The notes under the pieces: model-generated
Databases searched by the model: none
Told to the model about the DNA's origin: nothing
What the model saw: the letters and a program-made list of their open reading frames with translations, nothing else
Assembly (NCBI GenBank): GCA_038040385.1
Contig: JBBPII010000002.1
Location: 310,001 to 374,000 of the forward strand
Direction of reading: 5' to 3'
From: Gilichinskyi gelida
GTDB lineage: Bacteria; Acidobacteriota; Thermoanaerobaculia; Gp7-AA8
DNA: 64,000 bases
Position numbers and translations under genes: made by a program
Shown: positions 39,261-48,611 of the stretch, one piece after another
Position numbering within the stretch: the first letter of the stretch is position 1
Layout: every line of letters begins with the position of its first letter

Positions 39261-40055
39261 ATGTTCGAGACCGTCGTACCCGAAACCGTCGCGCGGCCGA
39301 GCCGCCGTCTTTTCTACGAGACCCTGCCGGTTTCGCTGGCGGTGCACGCGGTGGCCGTCGGCGGCATCCTGCTGTCGAGCATCTGGGACGTGGCGTTCCC
39401 CTCGCAGTCGCCGCGCATCACGCTCGGGTATAGCCTGACCCGCCTCCCCGACCCGCCCCCACCGCCCCCACCCCCGCCTGCCGCCCAGCCCGCGGCGCTG
39501 GTGAAACCGCAAGTCCTTCCGAAACCGACCCCGCCGCCGCCGGCGATCGCCGCGATCGTGGCGCCGACGGTCATCCCCGATCTCATCCCGCCGACGGACG
39601 AAGCGCCCCCCGCACCGCCCGCCGCGGTGGAAGCGCCGATGGTGGTCGAAGCGGCACCGCACGCGGCGGCCGGCGACGCGAAAGGCGTCCTCGGCGGCGA
39701 CCTCCTCGGCAAGAAGTTCGGCGTGCCGGGCGGAATCGTCTTCGCCGAGGATGGGAAAGTGCATGTTGACCGGCACGAGAAACTGCCGTTGAAGATCCTG
39801 GAGCAGGAGTTTCCCGTCTACCCCCAGGAGGCGAAGAGAGAGCGGCTCGAAGACGCGTGCGTGATCCGCTACACCATCGGACTCAACGGGCGGGTCATCG
39901 ACCTCGCCGTGATCGAGCACGCCAAACACGAGATGTTCGAGACCGTCTCACTCGACGTCATCCGCCGCTGGCGCTTCCGTCCGATGAAGGTCAATGGGCA
40001 GGCGGTCGAAGTGGTTCACGAAGTCGAGTTCTTTTATCAGTTCACGCAACGTTAG
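39261..40055 (+). CDS. TonB-like energy transducer
   Basis: 264 residues. One N-terminal transmembrane helix (about 22-45; VSLAVHAVAVGGILLSSIW), a Pro-rich periplasmic spacer (LPDPPPPPPPPPAAQPAAL region and two further Pro-rich runs) and a C-terminal TonB domain (about 180-264; FPVYPQEAKRERLEDACVIRY, VIRRWRFRPMKVNGQAVEV). It transmits proton-motive force to outer-membrane receptors, so a Gram-negative envelope is implied. No ExbB/ExbD is nearby. ATG 39261 gives the usual short cytoplasmic N-terminus. Confidence 0.9.
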   Translation: MFETVVPETVARPSRRLFYETLPVSLAVHAVAVGGILLSSIWDVAFPSQSPRITLGYSLTRLPDPPPPPPPPPAAQPAALVKPQVLPKPTPPPPAIAAIVAPTVIPDLIPPTDEAPPAPPAAVEAPMVVEAAPHAAAGDAKGVLGGDLLGKKFGVPGGIVFAEDGKVHVDRHEKLPLKILEQEFPVYPQEAKRERLEDACVIRYTIGLNGRVIDLAVIEHAKHEMFETVSLDVIRRWRFRPMKVNGQAVEVVHEVEFFYQFTQR

Positions 40056-40088
40056 AAGTCCGGTACACCGTTTGCTCCTCCGCAACCG

Positions 40089-41396
40089 GTGCCCAACTCC
40101 TTCCCCTACAAATCCCAACTCGAATTCCCCGTCATCGGCCTGGAGGCGGAGTTCAAAGTGTTCGTCGACGGCGAGGAGGCGGCGCCGGAGAGCGTGTGGC
40201 GCACGCCGGCGGGGCTGGTCGACCGGCCGCTGCTGAAGCGCACCAGCAAGTCGCTGCAGCTCCCCACCGGCGGCGCGCTGTACTTCGACGGCGGCGTGCT
40301 GGAGGTGGTGACGCCGGTGATCGAGATCGCGCCACAGTGCACGGCGCGGGTGGTGCGCAGCCTGTGGGAGCAGATCGGCTTCGTCCGCGAGCAGCTCGAC
40401 CGGTGGGAAGCGCGCACCGGTCGTACCGCGCGGCTGCAGGCCTTCAGTTGCCACGTCAACATCTCGTTCGAGCTGCCGCGCGAGGAGCGCGGGCGCGACC
40501 GGACCATCCAGAAGCTCGCCGTGCTGCTGGCGCATCTGCTGCCGGTGCCGGCCATCGTGGTGGGCGCCAACCGGCGCTCGACCGGTGTCGGCGTGCGGCC
40601 GCGGCGAGAGCGCATCGAAGTCACGATCGACTTCACACCCGATCCCGGCCTGATGGCGGCGACGGTGGCGCTGATCGTCGGCGTCGCCCGCGACGTCATC
40701 GCCTGGCCGTCGTACCGCCTGGGTGAGCTCGACGCGCGCGGCGTGGCGCGGCCGGCCGGCGTCGCGCCGGGACGCCACCCGTCGCGCAAGGGATGGATCA
40801 CCAAAGACTTCCACTTCCCCAGGAATCCGTTCGCCGGCGATCCGGATGCCGCGACATGGCGGACGATCGACGGCCGCACGATGTCGCTGCGGGCCATGGC
40901 GCGCGAGACGGTGATGATCTTCCGCGATGCCATCCGCCGCGTCAGCGATCCGTTCAGCTATCGCCTGCTGCTGTCGATCGTCCGCGGGGAGACGCCTTCG
41001 CTGCTCGATCTCGATGACCGCCCGGCCGCATACGACGACGTCGGCCGCACCACCCGATGGGGATCGGTGCTCCCGGAGCTGCACAATTTCCGCGCGTTGA
41101 TGCGCGACGCCGGCGCCACCGGCGGGCCCCGCCGCCGCCGCGACGATCTGGAGGAGAAGCTCGCGCCGCCATGGTCGGACGAGCGCTACCGCCGCCTCGC
41201 CCGCTCCGCGTACGAGAAGGTCTTTCTCGCCCTCGGGACGCGCAGCCGCTTCCACGTCGACGGCGAGGTGTTGACGCCGGTGGGGGTGAAGGGTTGGTAC
41301 CATTCCGTTCTCCGCGGCGCTGACGGGACGGACCGGCTGGTCTCCATCGACCAGTTACGCGGGTGCAACACTGATCCCCGGGACGCCAAGCGGTAG
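40089..41396 (+). CDS. Glutamine-synthetase-fold carboxylate-amine ligase-like protein
   Basis: 435 residues from a GTG start. IGLEAEFKVF near the N-terminus, DGGVLEVVTPVIE and SCHVNISFELP are the metal- and substrate-binding strands expected of the glutamate-cysteine-ligase/amidoligase branch of the glutamine synthetase fold. Later blocks (KDFHFPRNPF, FSYRLLLSIVRGE) do not match a family I can name. It probably forms an amide or peptide bond using ATP, but the substrate is unknown. It lies between TonB and the copper amine oxidase on the same strand. Confidence 0.6.
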   Translation: MPNSFPYKSQLEFPVIGLEAEFKVFVDGEEAAPESVWRTPAGLVDRPLLKRTSKSLQLPTGGALYFDGGVLEVVTPVIEIAPQCTARVVRSLWEQIGFVREQLDRWEARTGRTARLQAFSCHVNISFELPREERGRDRTIQKLAVLLAHLLPVPAIVVGANRRSTGVGVRPRRERIEVTIDFTPDPGLMAATVALIVGVARDVIAWPSYRLGELDARGVARPAGVAPGRHPSRKGWITKDFHFPRNPFAGDPDAATWRTIDGRTMSLRAMARETVMIFRDAIRRVSDPFSYRLLLSIVRGETPSLLDLDDRPAAYDDVGRTTRWGSVLPELHNFRALMRDAGATGGPRRRRDDLEEKLAPPWSDERYRRLARSAYEKVFLALGTRSRFHVDGEVLTPVGVKGWYHSVLRGADGTDRLVSIDQLRGCNTDPRDAKR

Positions 41397-41409
41397 ATAT
41401 ACTCGCGCG

Positions 41410-43362
41410 ATGCACAAACAACTCGGAGGCTTCGCTGCCGCTCTTCTTTTGATCGCCTCCCTGGGCGATCTTCACGCGCAGAGCCGTCATCCGCTCGACT
41501 CCATCACGGCGAACGAGATCGCCACGGCGGTCAAGGTGGTACAGGGCGACACGCGCTTCGCCGCCGGATCGCTCTTCGCCATCGTCGCTCTCAACGAGCC
41601 GCCGAAGAGCGCCGTCCTCGCGGCGAAGGCGACGGCCATCCCTCGACAGGCGTTCGTCGTCCTGATGGACCGCGACCACAATCGCACCAGCGAGATCGTG
41701 GTCGATCTCGCGCGCCGGGCGATCGGATCGTGGAAGGACGTCGAGGGCGTGCAGCCCTCGGTGGTCATCGAGGAGTACACCATCGTCCCGGAGATCGTGC
41801 GGGCCGACGCCCGATGGCAGGCCGCCATGCGCCGCCGCGGGATCACCAACCTCGACAACGTCAGGATCGAAGCGTGGGCTCCTGGCTACCTCGGCGATCT
41901 CGCCGACGGCTCGCGCATCGTGCGGGTCATCTTCTTCTACAAGGAGACCGCCGACTCCAACCACTACTCCCGCCCCATCGAAGGGGTGGTGGCGACGGTC
42001 AATCTGACGAAGAAGACAGTGATCGACCTGGTCGACACGGGCGTCGTTCCGATCTCAAAGGACCGCGGTGCCTTCGATGAGAAGTCGATCGGGCGCCTGC
42101 GCGCGGCTCCCAAGCCTCTGAAGATCGTGCAGCCGCAGGGAGCCAGCTTCGAGGTGCGCGGCCATGACGTGGCCTGGCAGAAGTGGCGCTTCCACTTCGG
42201 CCTCGACCCGCGCGAGGGGCTGGTGCTGCATCGAGTGCGCTACGTCGATGGAGGACGCGAGCGGTCGATCCTCTATCGCGCGTCGCTCTCCGAGATGGTC
42301 GTGCCCTACGGCGATCCCGACTCCACCTGGGCGTGGCGAAGCGCCTTCGACGTCGGCGAGTACGGCATCGGACGTCTCGCCTCCCCCATCGTCCGCGGGA
42401 GCGACGCCCCGGAGAACGCGGTGCTGTTCAGCTTTCCGGTGGCCACCGACTCCGGCGCGGTGCAGACGCTCCGCGATTCCGCCGCCCTGTTCGAGCGCGA
42501 CGGAGGGATACTCTGGAAGCACTACGACATCGACCGCGACTACAACGAGTCGCGCCGCGCACGACAGTTGGTGCTGATGTTCGTGGCCACGGTCGGCAAC
42601 TACGACTACGCGCTGAACTGGATCTTTCATCAGGACGGCACCCTGGAGTTCCGCGCGGACCTGACGGGCATCATGCTGACCAAAGGGGTGACCCAGGCGC
42701 TGCCTGGTGAGCATGCGTCACATCACGCCCATTACGTCGCGCCCAATCTGGTCGCGCCGCATCACCAGCACTTCTTCAATTTCCGACTCGACTTCGATGT
42801 CGACGGCACCTCCAACGCCATCGTCGAGTCGAACACCCGGTCACTCGACGCCGGCGAGGGGAACGCCCTCGGCAACGGCTTCGTGATGGAAGCCACTCCG
42901 TTGCGGTCGGAGAAGAGCGCGCAGCGGGACCTGAGCCTGGCCAGCGCTCGCAAGTGGAAGATCGTCAACCCCGGCGCCAAGAACGCCTTGGGCGAAGCGA
43001 CCGCCTACATCCTCGCCCCCGGCGAGAGCTCGCTCTCCTACCTGCGGGCGGACGCGCCGGCGCGGCTGCGGGCCGCCTTTCTGAACCATCACCTGTGGGT
43101 CACGCGCTTCCGCGAAAGCGAGATGCACGCCTCCGGCTACTACCCGAACCAGAGCAAGGGAGGAGACGGCCTCGAAGCCTGGACCGCCGGCGACGAGCCG
43201 CTCGACGACGCCGATCTGGTGGTTTGGTACACCACCGGTGTGACGCACATCCCACGTCCGGAGGAGTGGCCGATCATGTCCGTCCACCAGACCGGCTTCA
43301 AGCTCCTTCCTGCCGGTTTCTTCACCCGCAATCCGGCGCTGGACGTGCCGGCCAGCAGGTAG
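41410..43362 (+). CDS. Secreted copper-containing primary amine oxidase
   Basis: 650 residues with a signal peptide (LGGFAAALLLIASLGDLHAQ). The topaquinone precursor Tyr398 sits in the consensus VGNYDYALNW, and copper ligands His452 and His454 in HHQHFFNF, with a third His in EMHASGYYPNQ. N-terminal N2/N3-like domains precede the beta-sandwich catalytic domain. Length fits the family. It oxidises primary amines to aldehydes, releasing ammonia and H2O2. The amine-forming PLP decarboxylase in this window could feed it, but the two genes are far apart, so that link is speculation. Confidence 0.93.
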   Translation: MHKQLGGFAAALLLIASLGDLHAQSRHPLDSITANEIATAVKVVQGDTRFAAGSLFAIVALNEPPKSAVLAAKATAIPRQAFVVLMDRDHNRTSEIVVDLARRAIGSWKDVEGVQPSVVIEEYTIVPEIVRADARWQAAMRRRGITNLDNVRIEAWAPGYLGDLADGSRIVRVIFFYKETADSNHYSRPIEGVVATVNLTKKTVIDLVDTGVVPISKDRGAFDEKSIGRLRAAPKPLKIVQPQGASFEVRGHDVAWQKWRFHFGLDPREGLVLHRVRYVDGGRERSILYRASLSEMVVPYGDPDSTWAWRSAFDVGEYGIGRLASPIVRGSDAPENAVLFSFPVATDSGAVQTLRDSAALFERDGGILWKHYDIDRDYNESRRARQLVLMFVATVGNYDYALNWIFHQDGTLEFRADLTGIMLTKGVTQALPGEHASHHAHYVAPNLVAPHHQHFFNFRLDFDVDGTSNAIVESNTRSLDAGEGNALGNGFVMEATPLRSEKSAQRDLSLASARKWKIVNPGAKNALGEATAYILAPGESSLSYLRADAPARLRAAFLNHHLWVTRFRESEMHASGYYPNQSKGGDGLEAWTAGDEPLDDADLVVWYTTGVTHIPRPEEWPIMSVHQTGFKLLPAGFFTRNPALDVPASR

Positions 43363-43424
43363 GGGCGCGCAGCAGCGCGCCCGCAGCTCTCGTCCGAGTG
43401 CCGGGCGCGCTGCTGCGCGCCCCT
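43361..43424. repeat. Perfect 23-bp inverted repeat after the amine oxidase
   Basis: Arms 43361-43383 and 43402-43424 are fully complementary around an 18-base loop. The left arm begins within the amine oxidase stop codon. No T tract follows, but the hairpin could still act as a terminator or mRNA stabiliser between amine oxidase and PepQ. Confidence 0.85.
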
Positions 43425-43443
43425 ACATCTATACTCCGCGCTC

Positions 43444-44745
43444 ATGAGTCTTTCCGATCTCTACCCCGCCCACGTCGAGACTATGAAGTCGCGCCACGAC
43501 CGCGCCCTGCGCGAGAGCGGCTACGACCACGCCATCATCTCCGGCGGCGCGCTGCATGTCGCCTTTCTCGACGACATGTACTACCCGTTCAAGATCAACC
43601 CGCACTTCAAGGCGTGGGTGCCGGTGATCGACAACCCGCACTGCTTCCTGGTCTACACCCCCGGCTTGACGCCGCGCTTGGTCTTCTACCAGCCGGTCGA
43701 CTACTGGTACAAGCCGGCCGAGACGCCGAGCGGATACTGGACCGGGCACTTCGACATCCGCGTCATCACCGATCCGTCGCAGGCGAAGGACCACTTCCCG
43801 CACGGCGGCCGCGTCGCCTTCCTCGGCGAGCCGGAGGAGCTGCAGACGGGCGACCTCAATCCGCAGCCGCTGATGGACCGCCTGCACTGGGAGCGCTCGT
43901 GGAAGACCGACTACGAGATCGAGTGCATCCGCGAGGCGAACGTGAAGGCGGCGCGCGGGCATCGCGCCGCGGAGCGCGCCTTCCGCGCCGGCGCGACGGA
44001 GTACGAGATCCACCTCGAGTATTTACGCGCCTCGGATCAGACAGAGGAGGAGCTGCCGTACGGGAACATCATTGCGCTGAATGAGAACGCCGCGGTGCTG
44101 CACTACTTCGGCCACGACCGCCGCAAGCTCGAGCGCCATTCATTCCTCATCGACGCCGGCGCCAGCGTGCACGGCTACGCCTCCGACGTCACCCGCACCT
44201 ACTCCAGCAACGGCGACGAGTTCGGCGCGCTCATCGGCGCAATGGACTCCATGCAGCAGGGGCTGTGCGCCGCGGTCAAGCCCCGCGCGAGCTATCCCGA
44301 CATCCACATGCTCGCCCACCGCGGCGTGGCGGAGATCCTGTCGACATTCGGATTCGTGAAGCTCGACGCGGAGGCCATCGTGGCCAAGGAAATCAGCAGC
44401 GCGTTCTTCCCGCACGGCGTCGGCCACTACCTCGGCCTGCAGGTCCACGACGTCGCCGGTTTCATGGCCGATCCGAGCGGCAAGACCATCGCCAAACCCG
44501 AAGGCCACCCCTACCTCCGCCTCACCCGCACCATCGAGCCGCGCATGGTCTTCACCATCGAGCCCGGCGTCTACTTCATCGAGCCGCTGCTGACGGAGCT
44601 GAAGAAGAGCGAGAACGCCAAGCACGTCGACTGGGCTAAGGTGGACGCGTTTCGCAAGTTCGGCGGCATCCGCATCGAGGACGACGTGGTGGTGACGGAC
44701 AGCGGGATCGACAACCTGACCCGCGCGGCGTTCGCCGCGGTCTAG
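43444..44745 (+). CDS. pepQ: Xaa-Pro dipeptidase (M24 family)
   Basis: 433 residues, the length of PepQ. N-terminal creatinase-like domain, then the pita-bread fold. Dinuclear metal ligands: Asp in FLIDAGASVHGYASDVTRTY (two Asp), His in FPHGVGHYLGLQVHDVAG, Glu in FTIEPGVYFI and Glu in IRIEDDVVVT. It hydrolyses dipeptides with C-terminal proline in the cytoplasm. The stop codon is directly abutted by a palindromic element. Confidence 0.94.
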   Translation: MSLSDLYPAHVETMKSRHDRALRESGYDHAIISGGALHVAFLDDMYYPFKINPHFKAWVPVIDNPHCFLVYTPGLTPRLVFYQPVDYWYKPAETPSGYWTGHFDIRVITDPSQAKDHFPHGGRVAFLGEPEELQTGDLNPQPLMDRLHWERSWKTDYEIECIREANVKAARGHRAAERAFRAGATEYEIHLEYLRASDQTEEELPYGNIIALNENAAVLHYFGHDRRKLERHSFLIDAGASVHGYASDVTRTYSSNGDEFGALIGAMDSMQQGLCAAVKPRASYPDIHMLAHRGVAEILSTFGFVKLDAEAIVAKEISSAFFPHGVGHYLGLQVHDVAGFMADPSGKTIAKPEGHPYLRLTRTIEPRMVFTIEPGVYFIEPLLTELKKSENAKHVDWAKVDAFRKFGGIRIEDDVVVTDSGIDNLTRAAFAAV

Positions 44746-44790
44746 GAGCGCCGGCGTCCCGCCGGCTGGCCCGGCGGCGTCCTCGCCGCC
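44745..44790. repeat. Palindromic element after pepQ
   Basis: Two hairpins in series (GCCGGCGTCCCGCCGGC and GGCGGCGTCCTCGCCGCC). The first 26 bases are identical to the element inside the PLP decarboxylase gene (27857-27882), showing one family occupying both intergenic and coding DNA. Confidence 0.85.
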
Positions 44791-44849
44791 GTGATGAGAC
44801 TGCAACCGCTCAAGGACCGCCCCGACGTCAGGTCAGCGATGCATTCGCG

Positions 44850-45736
44850 CTAGCCTTGACCGCCTCGCTGTTCAAGTTCGCGCAGCAGCAGAGCTGCTTC
44901 TTTCTTTATCCGAGCGGCAACCCGGCGATCAGTCGTATTTGTAGTGATGTCGCCTTCAGGACTCTCCATCTGAAGAAGGATCGCCATGTACGGCGACTCA
45001 GGGTCAACTGAATTGCGAACCTTCGACAACCCATCCGCAAAAACCCTTGCGCGGATCGCGAGCCAGTCGGCCTCTGCGAATGGCGGATCCTCCCAACGTA
45101 CTCGAAAGGCAGTGAGCTGGTGATCAATCGCCACTGCTGAAGGACACAGAGTGCCACAGCTGCGGAGCAGGTCGATATACGTCATATGAACCGCTTCCGC
45201 GTCTCTCAGCGCCGCTGTCAGCGAAACGGCGCTATCCCACGTGCCCTGGTCGACCGGTTCGGATGTCGGAAGGCCGACCGCATCACCGAACTGCCTCAGC
45301 CACGCGAGAACCGCATCAGCTGCGGCTTTTATCTCGGCGAGGATCACGGTGGCCTGCGCGCCGGCGAGAGCACGCTGAAGGTCAGCATGGCTGATCCAGT
45401 TATCTCGCAGATCGCGTAAGGGTTTCATAGCTTCCTTCACTGCTGCCATCGGAGGAGGCGAATCGATCGTCTCCTCAAGAAGCTTGATCGTCACTCGCTC
45501 GTCTGACCTATGCCTCGGCGCATCTGTGATGCGGCAAAGCGCAAGGATTGCATCGCCGACGAGCAGACTCAGAACTAGGGAGAAAAAGCTCGGCGCGTTC
45601 GAATTCAGTAATCCGCATGTTTTGAGAGTTCGTCAAAGTCTTCCATGCGGCGGCGTGAAGTGTCGACGGCAGCCCAGATCTTCAGATAAATATCGCAAAC
45701 CTCTTCTCGGTCACGCTTCAGAGCTTGAATGTTCAT
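44850..45736 (-). pseudogene. Frameshifted AbiU2-like HEPN-domain gene
   Basis: A 43-residue frame starting at ATG 45736 (AAGGAG upstream) contains EEVCDIYLKIWAAVDTSRRR and ends at TGA 45605. Another frame, open from that region down to 44850, continues the family: APSFFSLVLSLLVGDAILAL, CRITDAPR, VTIKLLEE, and RDLRDNWISHAD, whose Arg-x5-His matches the HEPN ribonuclease motif. Together they give one AbiU2-like protein split by a single-base shift near 45600. AbiU2 proteins are associated with abortive infection. Either the gene is dead, or the assembly has an error, or there is programmed frameshifting. The downstream frame alone could start at GTG 45494 (214 residues) but would lack the N-terminal helices. 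Confidence 0.6.
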
Positions 45737-45823
45737 TTGTGGGCGGCTCCTTCATGGTATGGGCTCCGCGCTCGCACTGTACGCATACCTCGCTCGGCGG
45801 CCAGCCGGCGTTCAGAGGCGCGC

Positions 45824-46447
45824 TCATCGACGATTGAACGTCGCGCGGAACGCCGCGTGCTTCGCGATCAGCTTCAGCGAGCGATCGAGCAGTTTCAGGT
45901 TCTCCGGCTTGTTCAGCCACGTCGAGCGGCCGGAGGGATGCGGCAGGACGACGACGTCGAACGAGCGGCCGGCGCGCGTGGCGCGGTGAACGCGGCCCAC
46001 CGCGTCCTTCAACTGCCCGATGCCGACGAGCTGTACCGCGGCGAGCGTGCCGACGGCGATGACGAGCCGCGGCGCGAGCAGCGCGATCTCCCGGTCGAGA
46101 TGCGCGCCGCAGTTGGCGATCTCCGTCTCGTCCGGCACGCGGTCGCCGCCGCTCTTCGGGTCCTTCCCCGGAAAACAGCGAATCACCGCGCAGATGTGAA
46201 TGCGCTGGCGGAATGCGTCCTCGCTGATGCCGAGCGCGTCGAACCAGCCGAACATCCGTTTCCCCGCCGTGTAGGCGAACGGGCGCCGGTCCTCGACTTC
46301 GTGCGGGCCAGGCGCCTGCCCGACCAACATGACCCGTGCGCCGCGCACGGCGCCGGTCACCGGCTGGCCGAAAACGTTCGGGCAGGCACGGCACGAATAG
46401 AGTTGGGTGAGGTGTCGCTCGAAAGCGGCGTTTGGTACCATCGGCAT
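45824..46447 (-). CDS. Uracil-DNA glycosylase superfamily protein
   Basis: 207 residues. Motif 1 VGQAPGPHE and motif 2 LPHPSGRSTW bracket the UDG fold. Four cysteines (YSCRACPNVF near the N-terminus, CAVIRC and NCGAH in the middle) could form an iron-sulfur site as in family 4/5 enzymes, though the spacing is not canonical. It removes damaged bases such as uracil from DNA. Two in-frame ATGs (46447, 46441) are possible. It is divergent from the gene at 46454, six bases away. Confidence 0.82.
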   Translation of the reverse strand: MPMVPNAAFERHLTQLYSCRACPNVFGQPVTGAVRGARVMLVGQAPGPHEVEDRRPFAYTAGKRMFGWFDALGISEDAFRQRIHICAVIRCFPGKDPKSGGDRVPDETEIANCGAHLDREIALLAPRLVIAVGTLAAVQLVGIGQLKDAVGRVHRATRAGRSFDVVVLPHPSGRSTWLNKPENLKLLDRSLKLIAKHAAFRATFNRR

Positions 46448-46453
46448 CGGGTC

Positions 46454-47137
46454 ATGAAACGTCTCGTTCTGCCGCTCCTCTTCCTCGCCACCGCCCTCCC
46501 CGCCGCCGCCTGGACGCGCGCGGCGGAGCACCGCATCGCCCTGAAGGGGGCGGAGCTGGGGCCTCCCGATCTGCGACTGGTCATCGAGACCTTCCACGAC
46601 GACTATCTCCGCGGCATCGATCTCGCCCTCGGCGACGAAGGGAGCGAGATCCATCGCGAGAAACTGCGCGCGCGCATCGAGGCGGAGTCGCGGGCCATCG
46701 TGCAGATGATCCGCACCAACAAGCCGATGGTGCAGATCGTCGAGCGGCTCGGCATCCTCGCCCACTTGGTCGGCGACGCCAACAATCCGTTTCACCTCGG
46801 CGACGACGCGGCGATGCGCGCCGATTTCGAGCGGTACTTCGAACGGAAGATGGCGCGCTTCCCGACATTCTTCTACGGCGTCGACCGCCGCTTCGCGCTC
46901 GGCGCGTATCTCGACGGCACTTTCGCCCGCACCAGGAAGTTCGTCACGCCGATGGCAGACGAGTACACGCGCGGGACCTCGGCGACCTTCGACGACCGCT
47001 CGACCGCCTTCGGCGTCGCCTCGGTCTGCTACTCGCACGCCGTCACCGACATCGTCAATCTCCAGTACTTCATCTGGAAGGAAGCGGGCGGCAACGTCCG
47101 CAACGCGCCGCAGAGCATCGTCCTGAATGGCAATTGA
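46454..47137 (+). CDS. Secreted S1/P1 nuclease / zinc phospholipase C-like protein
   Basis: 227 residues. The signal peptide (VLPLLFLATALPAAA) would be cut before Trp (AAA-WTRAAEH), placing a tryptophan at the mature N-terminus, as in the zinc-dependent phospholipase C and S1/P1 nuclease fold where that residue binds zinc. A second zinc-site block, ILAHLVGDANNPFHLGDD, matches the H-x3-GD-x3-PxH motif of these enzymes. A third, VCYSHAVTDIVNL, contributes more ligands. Substrate (phospholipid or nucleic acid) unknown. Its last 11 bases overlap purH. Confidence 0.72.
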   Translation: MKRLVLPLLFLATALPAAAWTRAAEHRIALKGAELGPPDLRLVIETFHDDYLRGIDLALGDEGSEIHREKLRARIEAESRAIVQMIRTNKPMVQIVERLGILAHLVGDANNPFHLGDDAAMRADFERYFERKMARFPTFFYGVDRRFALGAYLDGTFARTRKFVTPMADEYTRGTSATFDDRSTAFGVASVCYSHAVTDIVNLQYFIWKEAGGNVRNAPQSIVLNGN

Positions 47138-48599
47138 ACGCGCCATCCTCTCCGTTTCCGACAAGCGCGGCATCGTCGAACTGGCAAAGGCACTCCGGGA
47201 GCGCGGCGTGGAGATCCTCTCCACCGGCGGCACCGCGAAGCACCTGGCGGACGCCGGCATCGAGGTCACGCCGATCTCGCAGTGGTCCGGCGCGCCGGAG
47301 ATCCTCGGCGGCCGGGTCAAGACGCTGACGCCGAAAGTGTTCGGCGGAATCCTGTTCGACCGCGACAATTTGTCGCACGTCGCCGAGGGCCTCCTGCCGA
47401 TCGACCTCGTGGTCGTGAATCTCTACCCGTTCGAGGCCACCATCGCGAAGGAGGACGTGACCGTCGACGAGGCCATCGAGCAGATCGACATCGGCGGGCC
47501 GTCGATGCTGCGCGCCGCGGCGAAGAACCACCGCCACGTCCTGCCGCTTTGCGATCCGTCGATGTACGACGAATTCCTCCGGCAGATCGACGGCGTCAGC
47601 GATGACTTCCGCCGCCGTTGTGTGGCCGCGGTGTTCGAGAAGACGAGCGCGTATGACGCGGCGATCGCCGGATTTCTCGCGAGTGTAGCGGCGGCCGCTC
47701 CGGCCGCCGGCGGGCGGGAGCGCCCGCCGCTACACTTGCGTTACGGCGAGAATCCCCATCAGTCCGCAGAGTTTCGCTCCGCCGCCAAGCCCTTCGAACA
47801 ATTGCAGGGCAAAGAGCTGTCGTACAACAACATCCTCGACCTCGACTCCGCGATCCGTCTGGCGCACGCTTTCCGCGAGCCGGCTGCGGCGGTCATCAAG
47901 CACACCAACCCATGCGGGGCGGCGCGGCGCGGCAGCTTGGCCGAGGCGCTGCGCGCGGCGATCGAGTCCGATCCGCTGTCGGCGTTCGGTGGGATCATCG
48001 GCGCCAACCGCGAATTCGACGAGGCCAGCGCGCGCATCGTGGAGTCCATGTTCCTCGAGGTGATCGTCGCGCCGTCGTTCAGCCCGGGGGCGCGCGAGGT
48101 GCTGGCGAAGAAGAAGAACCTGCGGCTGCTCGTCGCGCCGCCGCCGTCGAACGAGCAGGAGCTCCGCAGCGCCGCCGGCGGCATGCTGGTGCAGGACGCC
48201 GACCGTGTGAGCGGCCGCGACACATGGCGGGTGGTCACCGAAACGCAGCCCGACGATCTCGACGGGCTGGAATTCGCCTGGATCGTCTGCGCGCACGTGA
48301 AGTCGAACGCCATCGTGCTCTGCAGGGACTCGCAGACCATCGGCGTGGGGGCGGGTCAGATGAGCCGCGTCGACGCGGCGAAGGTGGCGATCATGAAGTC
48401 GATCTTCCCCGCCGCCGGCAGCGTCGCCGCCTCAGACGCCTTCTTCCCCTTCCGCGACGGGCTGGACATCCTCGCCGACGCCGGCGTCCGCGCGGTCATC
48501 CAACCCGGCGGCTCCGTGCGGGACGAGGAAGTGATCGCCGCCGCGAACGAGCGCGGGCTGGCGATGGTGTTCACCGGGGAACGCCACTTCCGGCACTAG
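47127..48599 (+). CDS. purH: Bifunctional AICAR transformylase / IMP cyclohydrolase
   Basis: 490 residues. N-terminal IMP cyclohydrolase (MGS-like; ILSVSDKRGIVELAKAL, STGGTAKHL, GGRVKTLTPKVFGGIL) and C-terminal transformylase (LRYGENPHQSAEF, KHTNPCGAA, DAFFPFRDGLD, PGGSVRDEEVI). It catalyses the last two steps of IMP synthesis. The linker between FLAS and LRYGENPHQ is encoded by a palindromic element (47683-47737), giving an Ala/Pro/Gly run. The start overlaps the previous gene by 11 bases. Confidence 0.96.
   Translation: MAIERAILSVSDKRGIVELAKALRERGVEILSTGGTAKHLADAGIEVTPISQWSGAPEILGGRVKTLTPKVFGGILFDRDNLSHVAEGLLPIDLVVVNLYPFEATIAKEDVTVDEAIEQIDIGGPSMLRAAAKNHRHVLPLCDPSMYDEFLRQIDGVSDDFRRRCVAAVFEKTSAYDAAIAGFLASVAAAAPAAGGRERPPLHLRYGENPHQSAEFRSAAKPFEQLQGKELSYNNILDLDSAIRLAHAFREPAAAVIKHTNPCGAARRGSLAEALRAAIESDPLSAFGGIIGANREFDEASARIVESMFLEVIVAPSFSPGAREVLAKKKNLRLLVAPPPSNEQELRSAAGGMLVQDADRVSGRDTWRVVTETQPDDLDGLEFAWIVCAHVKSNAIVLCRDSQTIGVGAGQMSRVDAAKVAIMKSIFPAAGSVAASDAFFPFRDGLDILADAGVRAVIQPGGSVRDEEVIAAANERGLAMVFTGERHFRH
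47683..47737. repeat. Palindromic element in frame inside purH
   Basis: 13-base arms AGTGTAGCGGCGG (47683-47695) and CCGCCGCTACACT (47725-47737) are perfectly complementary, with further inner hairpins. It encodes the surface linker between the two PurH domains, a site that tolerates insertions. Confidence 0.85.
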
Positions 48600-48611
48600 C
48601 AGAGAACATCC

